The notes under the pieces: generated by a model
Seen by the model: the letters and a program-made list of their open reading frames with translations, nothing else
What the model was told of the DNA's origin: nothing
Database searches by the model: none
Translations under genes and position numbers: made by a program
Shown here: positions 16,467 to 26,194 of the stretch, piece by piece
Position numbering within the stretch: the stretch's first letter is position 1
Layout of the letters: every line of letters starts with the position of its first letter
Source: an uncultured Acetatifactor sp.
GTDB lineage: Bacteria > Bacillota > Clostridia > Lachnospirales > Lachnospiraceae
Assembly: GCA_910584375.1 (NCBI GenBank)
Contig: CAJUAH010000011.1
Coordinates: 1-64,000, forward strand
Length of the DNA: 64,000 nucleotides
Direction: 5' to 3'

Positions 16467-17621
16467 ATGAAAGGAACGATCATAGAGTACTTGAAAGAAT
16501 ATGCGGACGTAAGCCTCGCCCAGGAACCCATGAGCGATGTGGACAGCCTGGTGCTGTGCCAGTTCTCTTATCTGAAATTTGACGGCCTGGTGCCGCCCGT
16601 GACGGAGAATGCCCGTCCGGTATCCCTGCAGCAGATTTACGAGCATCCCGACTACGAGAAACTTTACGGGGACGAGCGTTATGAGAAGGAGAACAGGGCG
16701 CTGTTTGAGGCCATGCGGCGGTGCGTGCGTTTTCGCAACATGAAACTGAACTGCTATATCAATATCATTGAAAACCAGGCGGATTTCGAGACTCAGTTTT
16801 CCGCCGTGACCTTTCTGCTGGAGGACGGCGCCATGTATGTGGCCTACCGGGGCACGGACGAGACCATTGTGGGCTGGAAGGAAGACTTCAACATGGCCTT
16901 CCTCTCGCCGGTGCCGGGCCAGGAGTTCGCCATAAAATACCTGAACACGGTCACGGAGCGGATGCCCAGGGATTTCTATATAGGCGGCCATTCCAAAGGG
17001 GGGAATCTGGCGGTCTACGCGGCCATGAACTGCGATCCGTCGGTGCAGGAGCGGATCATAAAGATCTACAGCATGGACGGGCCGGGATTCAGGCCGGAAG
17101 TGCTGGAGAGATGCGACTTTGCCAGGATCGAGGAAAAGACCTGTAAAATCTTGCCTCACTCCTCCCTGGTGGGCATGCTGTTTGAGAAGGATATTCACTA
17201 TCAGGTGGTGGAGAGCCGTACTTTTGGACTGGCCCAGCACAATCCCTTTACCTGGCTGGTGCGGGACGGACATTTTGAGACGGTGTCGGATATCTATGAG
17301 GCCCGGCGGTTCATGGACGACACTTTAAATCAGTGGATTCTGTCGCTGGACGAAGAAAGTCTGCGAATCTTTGTGGACACGCTGTTCCAGGTGCTGTCGG
17401 CGTCGGAATCTGACAATCTGATCGACTTTACGGCCAATCTAAAGCGCAGCCTTACAGGCGTGCTGGGCGCCATGAAGGATCTGGACGAGGACACCCAGAA
17501 AGCGCTGAAACAGACGGTGAAGTCCCTGTTCGAGATTGCCGGGCTGCGAATGAAACAGGAATTGAAAACACGCCCTCTTAAGCGAGAGACAAAAAGTAAG
17601 TCAGCAGAGCCGTCCCTCTGA
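16467..17621 (+). CDS. DUF2974 (Mbeg1-like) alpha/beta hydrolase
   Basis: About 384 residues from the ATG at 16467 (AAGGAGG 6 nt upstream). The nucleophile elbow is GGHSKGGNLAVYAA near residue 175, and the earlier YVAYRGTDETIVGWKEDF matches class-3 lipase-like folds. No signal peptide, so it is probably cytoplasmic. The substrate is unknown; the family is annotated as lipase-like in Firmicutes. The last 44 bp overlap the 3' end of the convergent amidotransferase-fold gene. Confidence 0.8.
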   Translation: MKGTIIEYLKEYADVSLAQEPMSDVDSLVLCQFSYLKFDGLVPPVTENARPVSLQQIYEHPDYEKLYGDERYEKENRALFEAMRRCVRFRNMKLNCYINIIENQADFETQFSAVTFLLEDGAMYVAYRGTDETIVGWKEDFNMAFLSPVPGQEFAIKYLNTVTERMPRDFYIGGHSKGGNLAVYAAMNCDPSVQERIIKIYSMDGPGFRPEVLERCDFARIEEKTCKILPHSSLVGMLFEKDIHYQVVESRTFGLAQHNPFTWLVRDGHFETVSDIYEARRFMDDTLNQWILSLDEESLRIFVDTLFQVLSASESDNLIDFTANLKRSLTGVLGAMKDLDEDTQKALKQTVKSLFEIAGLRMKQELKTRPLKRETKSKSAEPSL

Positions 17622-18210
17622 CCTCAGTTCTGGCAGGATCCAGGCGCTCGGGATGCCACTGGACGCCGATGACGGGCAGAGTTTCGTGGCAGACGGCTTC
17701 CACGCACTGGTCTAAGGGGCAGCGGGAGATCACCCGCAGCCCTTTCCCCAGCTTGCCCAGTCCCTGATGGTGGGCGCTGTTCACCAGCATGGTATCCCCG
17801 TACAGGCGGTGCAGAAAGCTGTCTGTGACATTGTACACCCCATGGTACTGATCCGCGCCCAGATAGCGGTGACAGTCCGCGGTGGGCAGATCCTGGATGA
17901 TGCTGCCGCCCAGCCCCACGTTGATGATCTGCATGCCCTTGCATATGCCCAGTATGGGGAGGCGTCCCTGCACGCCGTACTCCAGCGCCTGTAACTGCAG
18001 GATATCCAGTTCCGTGTCCACACAGCGGGATCCCCTGTCCCGCTCGCCGAAAAAGGCGGGGGTGATATCGCCGCCGCCGGGAAAGAGCAGACCGTCGCAG
18101 GCGGACAGGTCGCTGATGGAAAGGCTGGTCAGGTAGGGAATCTCGTGCCGATCCAAAAAAGCCTCGTAATTCCCCGTGTCTTTTTTTCTCCCTACGATCC
18201 CAATCCTCAT
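17578..18210 (-). CDS. Gamma-glutamyl-gamma-aminobutyrate hydrolase family protein (peptidase C26)
   Basis: About 210 residues; the ATG at 18210 is chosen because GGTGGAG lies upstream on the minus strand and the sequence then begins RIGIVG. The class-I glutamine amidotransferase fold is clear: LLFPGGGDITP, nucleophile Cys in GICKGMQIINVGLGG (near residue 94), and the His/Glu pair in GVQWHPERL near the C-terminus. PuuD-type enzymes hydrolyse gamma-glutamyl amides in polyamine breakdown. No polyamine genes are nearby, so the exact substrate is open. Confidence 0.85.
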   Translation of the reverse strand: MRIGIVGRKKDTGNYEAFLDRHEIPYLTSLSISDLSACDGLLFPGGGDITPAFFGERDRGSRCVDTELDILQLQALEYGVQGRLPILGICKGMQIINVGLGGSIIQDLPTADCHRYLGADQYHGVYNVTDSFLHRLYGDTMLVNSAHHQGLGKLGKGLRVISRCPLDQCVEAVCHETLPVIGVQWHPERLDPARTEVRGTALLTYFLSLA

Positions 18211-18240
18211 TTCAGACTCCACCTTTCGTTTTTTGACCAT

Positions 18241-18570
18241 GCATGTCTCTCCCTCCTTTCAGAGGGCCTCTAACACCTTATGACAAAACTTAATTTTTTA
18301 TGAATCCATTTTCAAAGGTGGGAAAAAATGGTACACTTACTACAGACTGGCCATATGCAAGGGACAGTAGGTTTCCCAATTACGCATTGCACATATTATA
18401 TATTCCATCAGCAGGTGAGAACGGGATGAAAGCGTGCCTGCGCCTAAGTAAACGGTATGTGCCGTGGCGCTGCCCCGGTAACCGGATTTCGCAAATGTTT
18501 GGCGGAAAGGGATATTTGCAGGGAAAGACATTGGGAGAAAGATTTTTTTGTATTGGAGAGGATAATGAAT
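18241..18570. other. Intergenic region before the fucosidase operon
   Basis: About 330 bp without a supported gene. It must contain the divergent promoters for the amidotransferase-fold gene and for the GH95 operon, but no box pair stands out. TATATATT-rich sequence near 18395 is a weak -10 candidate. Confidence 0.3.
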
Positions 18571-21018
18571 ATGAGCAGATTGTGGTATGAGGCTCCCGCA
18601 AAGGAGTGGGAGGAGGCGCTGCCCCTGGGAAACGGGCGTCTGGGGGCCATGGTGTATGGCGGCGCGGTCAACGAACATGTCCAGGTCAATGAGGAGAGCG
18701 TTTGGTACGGTGGGCCGGTGGATCGGAACAACCCGGATATGCGCAGGGAACTGCCGGAGATCCGGCGGCTTTTGTTCGCGGGAGAGATCGCCGCGGCGGA
18801 GCGGCTCATGTGGCAGGCTATGTCCGGCTGTCCGAGCAGCCAGCACCCCTATCAGACGCTGGGGGATATACAGATCGGTTTCGACGGCATAGGGGAGACG
18901 ACGGATTACCGGCGGGAGCTGGATCTGGAAAAAGCTCTGTGCAAAGTCTGTTTTACCGCGGGGGAAACCCATTATGAGCGGGAATATTTTATCTCTCATC
19001 CGGCAGACTGTATGGTGATGCGGTTTACCGCGGACAGGCCGGGAAAGATCCGTTTCTGGGCCGGGTTGGAGAGAGAACTCTTTTTTGACGGTGTGGCCCA
19101 GGGCGGCCCGGGAGAGATATGCCTCTGGGGCAATCTGGGACGGGGCGGCAGCGAGTTTGCCATGATGCTGCGGGCCAGAACCGTAGGCGGAACTGTGCGG
19201 GGTGTGGGCGAGCGGATCCTGGTGGAGGGAGCGGACGAGGCGGAGCTGTATTTCAGCGCGGATACCACCTGGCACTGCGCCCCGGAGGAAAAGGAGAAGG
19301 CAGTGGCCGCCTGGTTTAAAAAGACCGGGGATGAGCCGGAGAACTGGATGAACGCGGAGCGAATGTGCTCCTATGAGCGGCGGGAGATACGGATGCAGCA
19401 GGGACTGCGGGAACTGCTGAGCAGGCGGCTGCGCCAGAGACTGGACAGGGCATGGGACAGCGGAAAAACTTATGAGGACTTGTTGGCGGAACATGTGGCG
19501 GATTACCGGGATCTGTTCGGGCGCGTCCGCCTGGAGATCGCCTGGGACGGTCAGGCGCAGGAGCTGCCCACCGATAAGAGGGTGGAGCTGGCGGCGCGGG
19601 GATCTGTGGATCTGGGGCTGGCTCCCCTGTACTTTGACTATGGGCGGTATCTGCTCATAGCCTGCAGCCGCCCGGGGGGGCTGCCCGCCACTTTGCAGGG
19701 ACTGTGGAACAAGGATATGACGCCGCCCTGGGGCGGCAAGTTCACCGTCAATATCAACACGGAGATGAATTACTGGCCTGCGGAGAGCTGCAATCTGTCC
19801 TCCTGCCACGAGCCTTTGTTTGACCTGATCCGGCGGATGGTGCCCAACGGGCGCAGGACGGCCCGGGAAATGTACGGCTGCCGGGGATTTGTGTGCCACC
19901 ATAACACGGATATCAACGGGGACACTGCCCCCCAGGATCTGTGGATCCCAGGCACTTACTGGGTCATGGGAGCGGCCTGGCTGTGTACCCACCAGTGGAC
20001 GCACTATCAGTATACCCGGGATATGGAGTTTTTGAAGGAGCAGTTCCCCATCATGTGCGAGGCAGCTTTGTTTTTCCTGGATTTTTTGGTGGAGGACGGG
20101 CCGTATCTGGTGACCTGTCCCTCGGTGTCGCCGGAAAATACCTATATCCTGCCCGGCGGGGAGAAGGGAGCCAACGGCATCGGCGTGACCATGGACAACC
20201 AGATCCTGCGGGATCTGTTCGGACAGTGCCTGGAGGCGTACCGGGTGCTTGCGGAGAGCGGAAACTGTGATGAGACCGTGAAAAATATGCTGGCGGAGGC
20301 GGAGATTACGGATCTGCCAGGCTTTATCCGGCAGGTGGAGACGGCCCGGCAGCGCCTGCTCCCCACCAGGGTCAGCCAGCGTGGCACGATCCTGGAGTGG
20401 CGGGAGGACTATGAAGAGTGGGAGCCGGGACACCGGCATATCTCTCATCTCTACGGGCTCCATCCCTCGGAGCAGATCACCGTGGACGAAACCCCCGAGC
20501 TGGCCCGGGCGGCCAGGGAAACTCTGGAGCAGCGGCTGTCCCACGGCGGCGGGCACACGGGCTGGAGCCGGGCCTGGATCATCAACCATTACGCCAGGCT
20601 GTGGGACGGCAATACCGCTTATCGGCATATAGAGCAGCTGCTGGGCAATTCCACCTATCCCAATCTCTTTGACCGGCATCCGCCTTTTCAGATCGACGGT
20701 AACTTTGGCGGCGCCGCCGCCATGGCGGAGATGCTGGTGCAGAGCAACAGCAGACGGGTGGCGCTGCTGCCCGCATTGCCGGACGCCTGGAATACAGGCA
20801 GCGTGCGGGGACTGCGGATACAGGGCAACGCCCGGATCGACCTGTCCTGGAAAGAGGGCGTCCTGGAATGCTGCCGGATCATGGCGGACAGCGATTTGGA
20901 CACCCATATCCGATATAGAGGGTCCATTCTGCCTCTTCGCGTAAAGGCCGGAGAGAGCGCTGTGTTTACGGCGGAGAGTTTTGACGAATGTGAGTCTGCA
21001 CCTGTGAGGAGTATATGA
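18571..21018 (+). CDS. Glycoside hydrolase family 95 (alpha-L-fucosidase/galactosidase type)
   Basis: About 815 residues from the second ATG (18571), which has GGAGAGG 9 nt upstream. The N-terminal beta domain starts with LWYEAPAKEWEEALPLGNGRLGAMVYGG, the GH95 hallmark. The (alpha/alpha)6 barrel carries NINTEMNYWPAE (paired Asn of the active site), PSVSPENTY (general acid Glu) and DGNFGGAAAMAEM (Asp), matching the catalytic set known for the Bifidobacterium 1,2-alpha-fucosidase. No signal peptide, so it acts on imported oligosaccharides. It overlaps the YfhO gene by 4 bp. GH95 also includes galactosidases, so sugar specificity is uncertain. Confidence 0.9.
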   Translation: MSRLWYEAPAKEWEEALPLGNGRLGAMVYGGAVNEHVQVNEESVWYGGPVDRNNPDMRRELPEIRRLLFAGEIAAAERLMWQAMSGCPSSQHPYQTLGDIQIGFDGIGETTDYRRELDLEKALCKVCFTAGETHYEREYFISHPADCMVMRFTADRPGKIRFWAGLERELFFDGVAQGGPGEICLWGNLGRGGSEFAMMLRARTVGGTVRGVGERILVEGADEAELYFSADTTWHCAPEEKEKAVAAWFKKTGDEPENWMNAERMCSYERREIRMQQGLRELLSRRLRQRLDRAWDSGKTYEDLLAEHVADYRDLFGRVRLEIAWDGQAQELPTDKRVELAARGSVDLGLAPLYFDYGRYLLIACSRPGGLPATLQGLWNKDMTPPWGGKFTVNINTEMNYWPAESCNLSSCHEPLFDLIRRMVPNGRRTAREMYGCRGFVCHHNTDINGDTAPQDLWIPGTYWVMGAAWLCTHQWTHYQYTRDMEFLKEQFPIMCEAALFFLDFLVEDGPYLVTCPSVSPENTYILPGGEKGANGIGVTMDNQILRDLFGQCLEAYRVLAESGNCDETVKNMLAEAEITDLPGFIRQVETARQRLLPTRVSQRGTILEWREDYEEWEPGHRHISHLYGLHPSEQITVDETPELARAARETLEQRLSHGGGHTGWSRAWIINHYARLWDGNTAYRHIEQLLGNSTYPNLFDRHPPFQIDGNFGGAAAMAEMLVQSNSRRVALLPALPDAWNTGSVRGLRIQGNARIDLSWKEGVLECCRIMADSDLDTHIRYRGSILPLRVKAGESAVFTAESFDECESAPVRSI

Positions 21019-23750
21019 AAATATTACAGAAAATAATGCCCGGATGGGCGCGTGCAGGGGAGAAAACCCGTAAAAAAATACAGATAAATGGCGGCCTGGT
21101 GATGGCCTGGGCCATCCCTACGCTGATCATGCTGTTTATCTTTTTCCTGAAATCCATTTACCCTTTCGGGAACAGGAGCTTTCTGTACATGGACATGTAC
21201 CATCAGTATATGCCCTTTTTCAGTGAGCTCTATGACAAGATTTGGGAGGGTAGCAGCCTTGGCTACACATGGAATGTGGGAATAGGCTCCAACTTTCTGG
21301 CCCTCTACACATACTATCTGGCCTGTCCCCTGCATTTTCTGGGAGCGCTGGTGCCCAAGGCCCATATCATGGAGTTTTTGAGTTATCTGGTGGTATGCAA
21401 AGTGGGGCTGTGCGGGCTGACGGCCTGTCTGTATCTGCAGCGCCGTTTTCAAACGCGCTCCGTCTCCTGCGTGCTTTTTTCCTGTTTTTACGCGCTGTCC
21501 GGATTTATGGCGGCTTACAACTGGAATATTATGTGGCTGGATCCGGTGATTCTGCTGCCTCTGATCCTGCTGGGGCTGGAGCGGTTGGTCAAGGAGGGGC
21601 GGTGCGGGCTGTACTGCGTGGCGCTGGCCCTGTGCATCTACACCAATTTCTACCTCTCCATCATGGTCTGTGTTTTTCTGGTACTGTATTTCCTGGCGCT
21701 GCTCGTCTCGGAAAAATGCAGCGTGAAGATCCTGGGGAATTTTACCCTTTTTTCCCTGCTGGCCGGGGGGATGGCGGCGGTGCTGCTGGTGCCGGAGGTA
21801 TGCGCCCTCTGGGCCACGGATTTTGGGCACAGCAGTTTCCCCGCGGAGATGAAGACTTATTTTTCCGTGCTGGAAGAACTGGCCAGGCATTGTTTCTGCG
21901 TATCCGCGGAGAGGGGACTGGATCACTGGCCCAACATCTACTGTGGGGCGGCGGTGTTTCTGCTGATCCCTCTGTATGCCGTAAACCCGGGCATTCCTCT
22001 GCGCAGGCGTTTTGTTCATCTGGCGCTGGCGGGCTTTATGCTGATCAGTTTCGGCGTCAATATGCTGGATTTTCTCTGGCATGGGTTCAATTATCCGGAT
22101 TCCCTGCCGGGGCGGCAGACCTTTCTCTATATCTTCCTGATATTGGTCATGTGCTATGAGTGTTTTCTACATCTGCGGGATCTGGAGCCGAAGTATATTC
22201 TGTACAGCTATCTGGGAACCGTGGTGTTTCTGCTGTGCGGCCAGCGGTTTGTGGAGCATGAGGATTTTTCCTGGGAGGTATGGCTGGGAACGCTGCTGTT
22301 TGCGACGGTATATGCCGTTTTGCTGCACTTTTACCGCACACGGGTGGAAGGAATAACCATTGGAGAGCGGGTAGTAGGAGTGATTGGCGGGCAGAGGACG
22401 GAAGGAATAGCCAGCGGAGAGCAGTCGGAGGGATCGGTTGACAGAGGGAGAATGGAAGAAACGGTCAGCGGAGAGTGCGGAACCCCTTCGCCTTCACAGA
22501 TGAGAAAACAGCGGGAATGGCGCAAGCTGTTGGCCCTGTTGGCCCTGATAGCCGTGGTGCTGGAGAGCGGGATTAACACCTATGACACCAGCGTGGGCAC
22601 CACCAGCCGCTCCGCCTATCTGGGGCAGTTGGAGAATTATAGGGAATTGTATGCGCTGGCGTTACAGCGGGAGACGGACAGGGGGAACAACGGCATTTTC
22701 CGCATGGAGAAGTTTGCCCGCACCACCAAGAATGACGGCACTTTGGCGGGATACCCCACCGCCTCCGTTTTCTCCTCTACTATGAATTCCACCGTGGCGA
22801 ATCTGTACGAACGGCTGGGGATGCGCCACAGCAAGGTATATTATGCCTACGACGGCGCTACGGCTTTCCTCTCGGCGCTTTTAAATATCAATTATCTCTA
22901 TGGTGAAAACGCGGAGGAAAACACGGAGGAAGAAGACGGGGAGGAGCGGGAGGTTCAAAGCGAGGAGTGCAGTCTCTTTTCTCTGGTGGACGCCCGGGGA
23001 GCCGTATCGCTGTATGCCTGTGAGGCCACGCTGCCCTTTGGCTATGTGGCGCCGACGGGATATGATCTGCCCGAGGGCTATAAGGGAGAACCGCTGAAAC
23101 TGCAAAATGAGATGGTAGAGCTGCTGGGGGTGGAGGGCAGGCTGTTTCAGCAGGCGAAGTGTGAGAAAAAAGGGGACAAGGTGACCCTCACCGCCCAGGA
23201 GGACGGATATTATTATATGATGCTCACCGGTTCGGGCACCAAGAAGATTGCCATGACCGGCGCGCTGGAGCGCAAATACACGGATCTGAAGATTTATTCC
23301 GTGCTGTATGTGGGGTATCTGGAAAAAGGGGACACCGTGAATTTTGCCAATGACGACGAAGACGACGAGACGCCTGAGTTTCAACTGAAAGCCTGGCGGA
23401 TGGATGAGGAAGTGCTGGCCGGGGCCCTGGATGTGCTGGGAGAAAGGCATCTGGAGGAAGTAGCCTGCGACAGCACCCATGTGAGCGGGACGCTGGAGCT
23501 GGCGGAGGCCGGGCGGCTGATCCTGTCCATTCCCTATGAGAAGGGCTGGAGAATAAGAGTAAACGGGGAGGAGCGGGAGCCCGCGCTGGTGGGGGAGTGC
23601 CTCATGGCGCTGGATCTGGAGCCGGGCAGCTACCGCATCGAGCTGGAATACGAACCCTATGGGCTGCGGCAGGGAATATTGCTGAGCGCGGTGAGTATTC
23701 TGCTGTTCGGCGTGGTCATGCTGCTGCGCCGCAGGAAGGAGAAAACATGA
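21015..23750 (+). CDS. YfhO-family multispanning membrane protein
   Basis: A 911-residue protein with about 12-14 membrane helices in the first 460 residues and one at the extreme C-terminus. The opening YPFGNRSFLYMDMYHQYMPFFSELYDKIWEG segment contains the family's DMYxQY signature. YfhO proteins have a GT-C-like fold and in Bacillus are tied to glycosylation of lipoteichoic acid. A hydrophilic Gly/Glu-rich insertion (about residues 440-495) splits the membrane region from a later helix. Overlap of 4 bp on both sides links it translationally to the GH95 and peptidase E genes. Confidence 0.85.
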   Translation: MKILQKIMPGWARAGEKTRKKIQINGGLVMAWAIPTLIMLFIFFLKSIYPFGNRSFLYMDMYHQYMPFFSELYDKIWEGSSLGYTWNVGIGSNFLALYTYYLACPLHFLGALVPKAHIMEFLSYLVVCKVGLCGLTACLYLQRRFQTRSVSCVLFSCFYALSGFMAAYNWNIMWLDPVILLPLILLGLERLVKEGRCGLYCVALALCIYTNFYLSIMVCVFLVLYFLALLVSEKCSVKILGNFTLFSLLAGGMAAVLLVPEVCALWATDFGHSSFPAEMKTYFSVLEELARHCFCVSAERGLDHWPNIYCGAAVFLLIPLYAVNPGIPLRRRFVHLALAGFMLISFGVNMLDFLWHGFNYPDSLPGRQTFLYIFLILVMCYECFLHLRDLEPKYILYSYLGTVVFLLCGQRFVEHEDFSWEVWLGTLLFATVYAVLLHFYRTRVEGITIGERVVGVIGGQRTEGIASGEQSEGSVDRGRMEETVSGECGTPSPSQMRKQREWRKLLALLALIAVVLESGINTYDTSVGTTSRSAYLGQLENYRELYALALQRETDRGNNGIFRMEKFARTTKNDGTLAGYPTASVFSSTMNSTVANLYERLGMRHSKVYYAYDGATAFLSALLNINYLYGENAEENTEEEDGEEREVQSEECSLFSLVDARGAVSLYACEATLPFGYVAPTGYDLPEGYKGEPLKLQNEMVELLGVEGRLFQQAKCEKKGDKVTLTAQEDGYYYMMLTGSGTKKIAMTGALERKYTDLKIYSVLYVGYLEKGDTVNFANDDEDDETPEFQLKAWRMDEEVLAGALDVLGERHLEEVACDSTHVSGTLELAEAGRLILSIPYEKGWRIRVNGEEREPALVGECLMALDLEPGSYRIELEYEPYGLRQGILLSAVSILLFGVVMLLRRRKEKT

Positions 23751-24481
23751 TCGCGATACTAACAAGCTCTCTGGGCAATTCCCGCAAGGCAGACGGCAGG
23801 AGATATCCCCTGCCCATACCGGAGGGAAACGGCCTGGCGGGGCAGATCCGGAAGGTCTGGAAAGAGGATTCCAGAGTGCTGCTGGTCAGCGCGTCCCCCA
23901 AGGAGCATGAGAGAAATGACAGTATACTGTACTGCCAGAGGGAGTCGTTTTCCATGAGCGGGCTGTCTGCCTGCGAATTTCTGCTGTGTGATGGGCGGTC
24001 GGAAGAGTTGATCCGCAGGCTGGAGGATTTTGACGTCCTGATACTGGCCGGAGGGCATGTGCCCACCCAGAATCGGTTTTTCGAGCGGTTGGAGCTGCGG
24101 CGCAGGCTGCGATTCTTTGAAGGCCTGGTACTCTCCTGGAGCGCAGGATCCATGAACTGTGCGGAAACCGTCTATGCCATGCCGGAGCTGGAAGGGGAGG
24201 GAGCGGATCCCGCATACCGCCGTTTTATTCCGGGGCTGGGGATCACCGAACGCCAGATCATTCCCCACTTCCAGGATATTGGCCAGGAGCGCGTGGACGG
24301 TCTGCGGGCGCTGGAGGACATGGTATATCCGGACAGCATGGGCAGAGAGTTTATTGCCCTGTGCGACGGCAGTTATATTGTTCAAGACGGGGATGCGGAA
24401 ACTCTGTACGGGGAGGCTTACAGAATCCGTGACGGCCGTATGACGCAGATTTGCGGGCAAGGGGAGTCTGCGCAAATATAG
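23747..24481 (+). CDS. Peptidase E-like (family S51) protein
   Basis: About 244 residues from the ATG at 23747 (AGGAAGGAG upstream, overlapping the YfhO stop by 4 bp). The fold is class-I amidotransferase-like with LILAGGHVPTQN and the nucleophile Ser in WSAGSMN near residue 125. S51 members are Asp-dipeptidases or cyanophycinases. The charge-relay His and Glu are not obvious by eye. Cytoplasmic; a role within the GH95 operon is not evident. Confidence 0.75.
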   Translation: MIAILTSSLGNSRKADGRRYPLPIPEGNGLAGQIRKVWKEDSRVLLVSASPKEHERNDSILYCQRESFSMSGLSACEFLLCDGRSEELIRRLEDFDVLILAGGHVPTQNRFFERLELRRRLRFFEGLVLSWSAGSMNCAETVYAMPELEGEGADPAYRRFIPGLGITERQIIPHFQDIGQERVDGLRALEDMVYPDSMGREFIALCDGSYIVQDGDAETLYGEAYRIRDGRMTQICGQGESAQI

Positions 24482-24624
24482 GTTACATATTGTCGCACAA
24501 GATTGCTCCTGAATGTAATACAAATGTGGTGGAAATAAAGGGACATTATATGGTATTTAGGTCATAAAATGAAACACATAGATTATCAGTCTACAGAATG
24601 AAGTTGTGTGGAGGAGGGGGAAAA

Positions 24625-25257
24625 ATGGATTTTAGGGGAAAATTGATTGAGCAAAGAAGAAAATATGGTTTGTCACAGGAGCAATTAGCTGAAAGAATGG
24701 GTGTTTCCAGGCAGGCAGTTTCCAGGTGGGAAACGGAAAATACATTGCCCGATGCCTATAATCTCAAAAAAATCAGTACGTTATTCCATGTGTCTATCGA
24801 TTATTTGTTGGCGGAAGACGACTGCGTGCAGGAAGAAGAGAAAAGCATCGTTGGAAATGAACAAGATATCCAAAAGGTGCCAAAATACCAAAGGTCAATG
24901 TTTTGGTCAGTGTTGTTGATTACCGTTGGTCTTTTGGGGATTTTGGCATTTTATATTCTATCAACGCAAATACCCGCAACAGTAATGCGGCCAGAGCCTG
25001 TTTTAGCGGATACAGTGCAGTTGGAAACAAACATAACGATACAAAATGCAGAAACACTGTACTCTCCGCAAAAGGTTTATTCTTTCTTCCCGTTTCTGAA
25101 TTCCTATCATTTACAGGGCGTTGCGGCAGTGTTTGTCTGCCTGACAGTAATGGGGGTTATTCTGTTATTGTACTGTCTGAGTGCGCAAAAAGGTATATTA
25201 AGCAGGGTTTTCAAATCACATATCTTGCAAAAGAAAAAGAAAGGGGAAACAATATGA
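24625..25257 (+). CDS. XRE-family HTH regulator with two membrane helices
   Basis: About 210 residues from the ATG at 24625 (GGAGGAGGGGG upstream). Residues 1-65 are an HTH of the same type as the first gene in the window (QEQLAERMGVSRQAVSRWE, then DYLLAEDD). Membrane helices lie near residues 92-112 and 165-185. Its stop overlaps the start of the next gene by 4 bp, so regulator and secreted protein are made together. This sequence and its partner are AT-richer than the surroundings. The pair probably forms a small sensing or secretion module of unknown role. Confidence 0.85.
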   Translation: MDFRGKLIEQRRKYGLSQEQLAERMGVSRQAVSRWETENTLPDAYNLKKISTLFHVSIDYLLAEDDCVQEEEKSIVGNEQDIQKVPKYQRSMFWSVLLITVGLLGILAFYILSTQIPATVMRPEPVLADTVQLETNITIQNAETLYSPQKVYSFFPFLNSYHLQGVAAVFVCLTVMGVILLLYCLSAQKGILSRVFKSHILQKKKKGETI

Positions 25258-25925
25258 GAAGAGTAAGAAAAGTCCTGGGAGTTTTGATGGCGTTACTCAT
25301 GGTGGTGGGCATGAATCCCAGCGTATGCGCAAATGAGTCAGTGGAAGGGACTGGCGACACTGCGGTGCTGTTTACGGAGGGGGTATATGAAGGAGAGGAA
25401 TTAGAGGCGATTGCGGAGACGCTGGGGTGTGATATGGTTACAGAGGATGGATATGTTCTGCAAAGTATCTCTGTTTTGTTGGTGGTAGATGACAGTGAAA
25501 CAGAGGCAGTAGCGGATCAGCCGACCCCAATGGCCCTGGGGGATTATGTTGACGGGGTGACAAAGGCAGGCTCCAATATATATTTTCCGGACTTTCCAAT
25601 CACAAGTGACTGGTATGATGGCCCATTAACAAAGCTGTCATTGACATTTTCAGAAACGGTTTCTGCAAAGTATAGCTGCTCCGCAAGCGTAAGTGCAGAT
25701 GTTATAAGCGCAGGTGTTGCTTTTGATGTAACGGAAAGTGTCACGAAGTCAACAACCTGGGAGAGACCCGCAGTATCCAGTACGCAGAAAATAAATATTA
25801 GAGTATATGGCATTTATGATAAGTATACCTTTACGGCAAAAAATATATGGGGAGATGTAAAGGGTACGGGTATCGCGTATAAGCCGATGGGGCTTTATGT
25901 GGCACAAACTACGTATGTAAAGTAA
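25254..25925 (+). CDS. Secreted protein of unknown function
   Basis: About 223 residues with a clear Sec signal peptide (VRKVLGVLMALLMVVGMNPSVCA, cleavage predicted after residue 26). The mature protein has an acidic N-terminal part and a beta-strand-rich C-terminal half of alternating Ser/Val/Ala segments (LSLTFSETVSAKYS, SVSADVISAGVAFDVTESVT). Such alternation is seen in beta-barrel or amphipathic beta-sheet proteins, including some pore-forming proteins, but I recognise no family. It is translationally coupled to the membrane-bound XRE regulator. Confidence 0.75.
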   Translation: MRRVRKVLGVLMALLMVVGMNPSVCANESVEGTGDTAVLFTEGVYEGEELEAIAETLGCDMVTEDGYVLQSISVLLVVDDSETEAVADQPTPMALGDYVDGVTKAGSNIYFPDFPITSDWYDGPLTKLSLTFSETVSAKYSCSASVSADVISAGVAFDVTESVTKSTTWERPAVSSTQKINIRVYGIYDKYTFTAKNIWGDVKGTGIAYKPMGLYVAQTTYVK

Positions 25926-26194
25926 TATTATGACGCAAGATATATGTGATTTGAGATAGGAGCTGTTCGCTGGCTGGCGGGCGGCTCTTTTATCGTTGGC
26001 GCATTCTTTATTACAAAAATGTTTGAGGTTGTATACGCCAGGGGCAGTCTGATAAGCTGTGAAACGAGCGATAAACCGGAAGGGAGGCATATTTATGGGC
26101 ACACCCGTTTACTTTGCATAGCGCGGCTATTGCAAATAAAAATCAAAAGTGATAGCCTGCGCATCGGACTGTAAAGAGAGAACAGGAGATGCAA
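25926..26194. other. Intergenic region with a hairpin terminator candidate
   Basis: A GAGC/GCTC hairpin with T-run (about 25959-25992, ending GGCTCTTTTAT) follows the secreted-protein gene and probably ends that transcript. No gene is supported in the remaining 200 bp. Confidence 0.4.

Noticed and set aside
18340..20907. 855-codon minus-strand frame opposite the GH95 gene
   Set aside because: Codon-bias shadow of the GH95 reading frame; Pro/His/Gln/Arg-rich with no domain.
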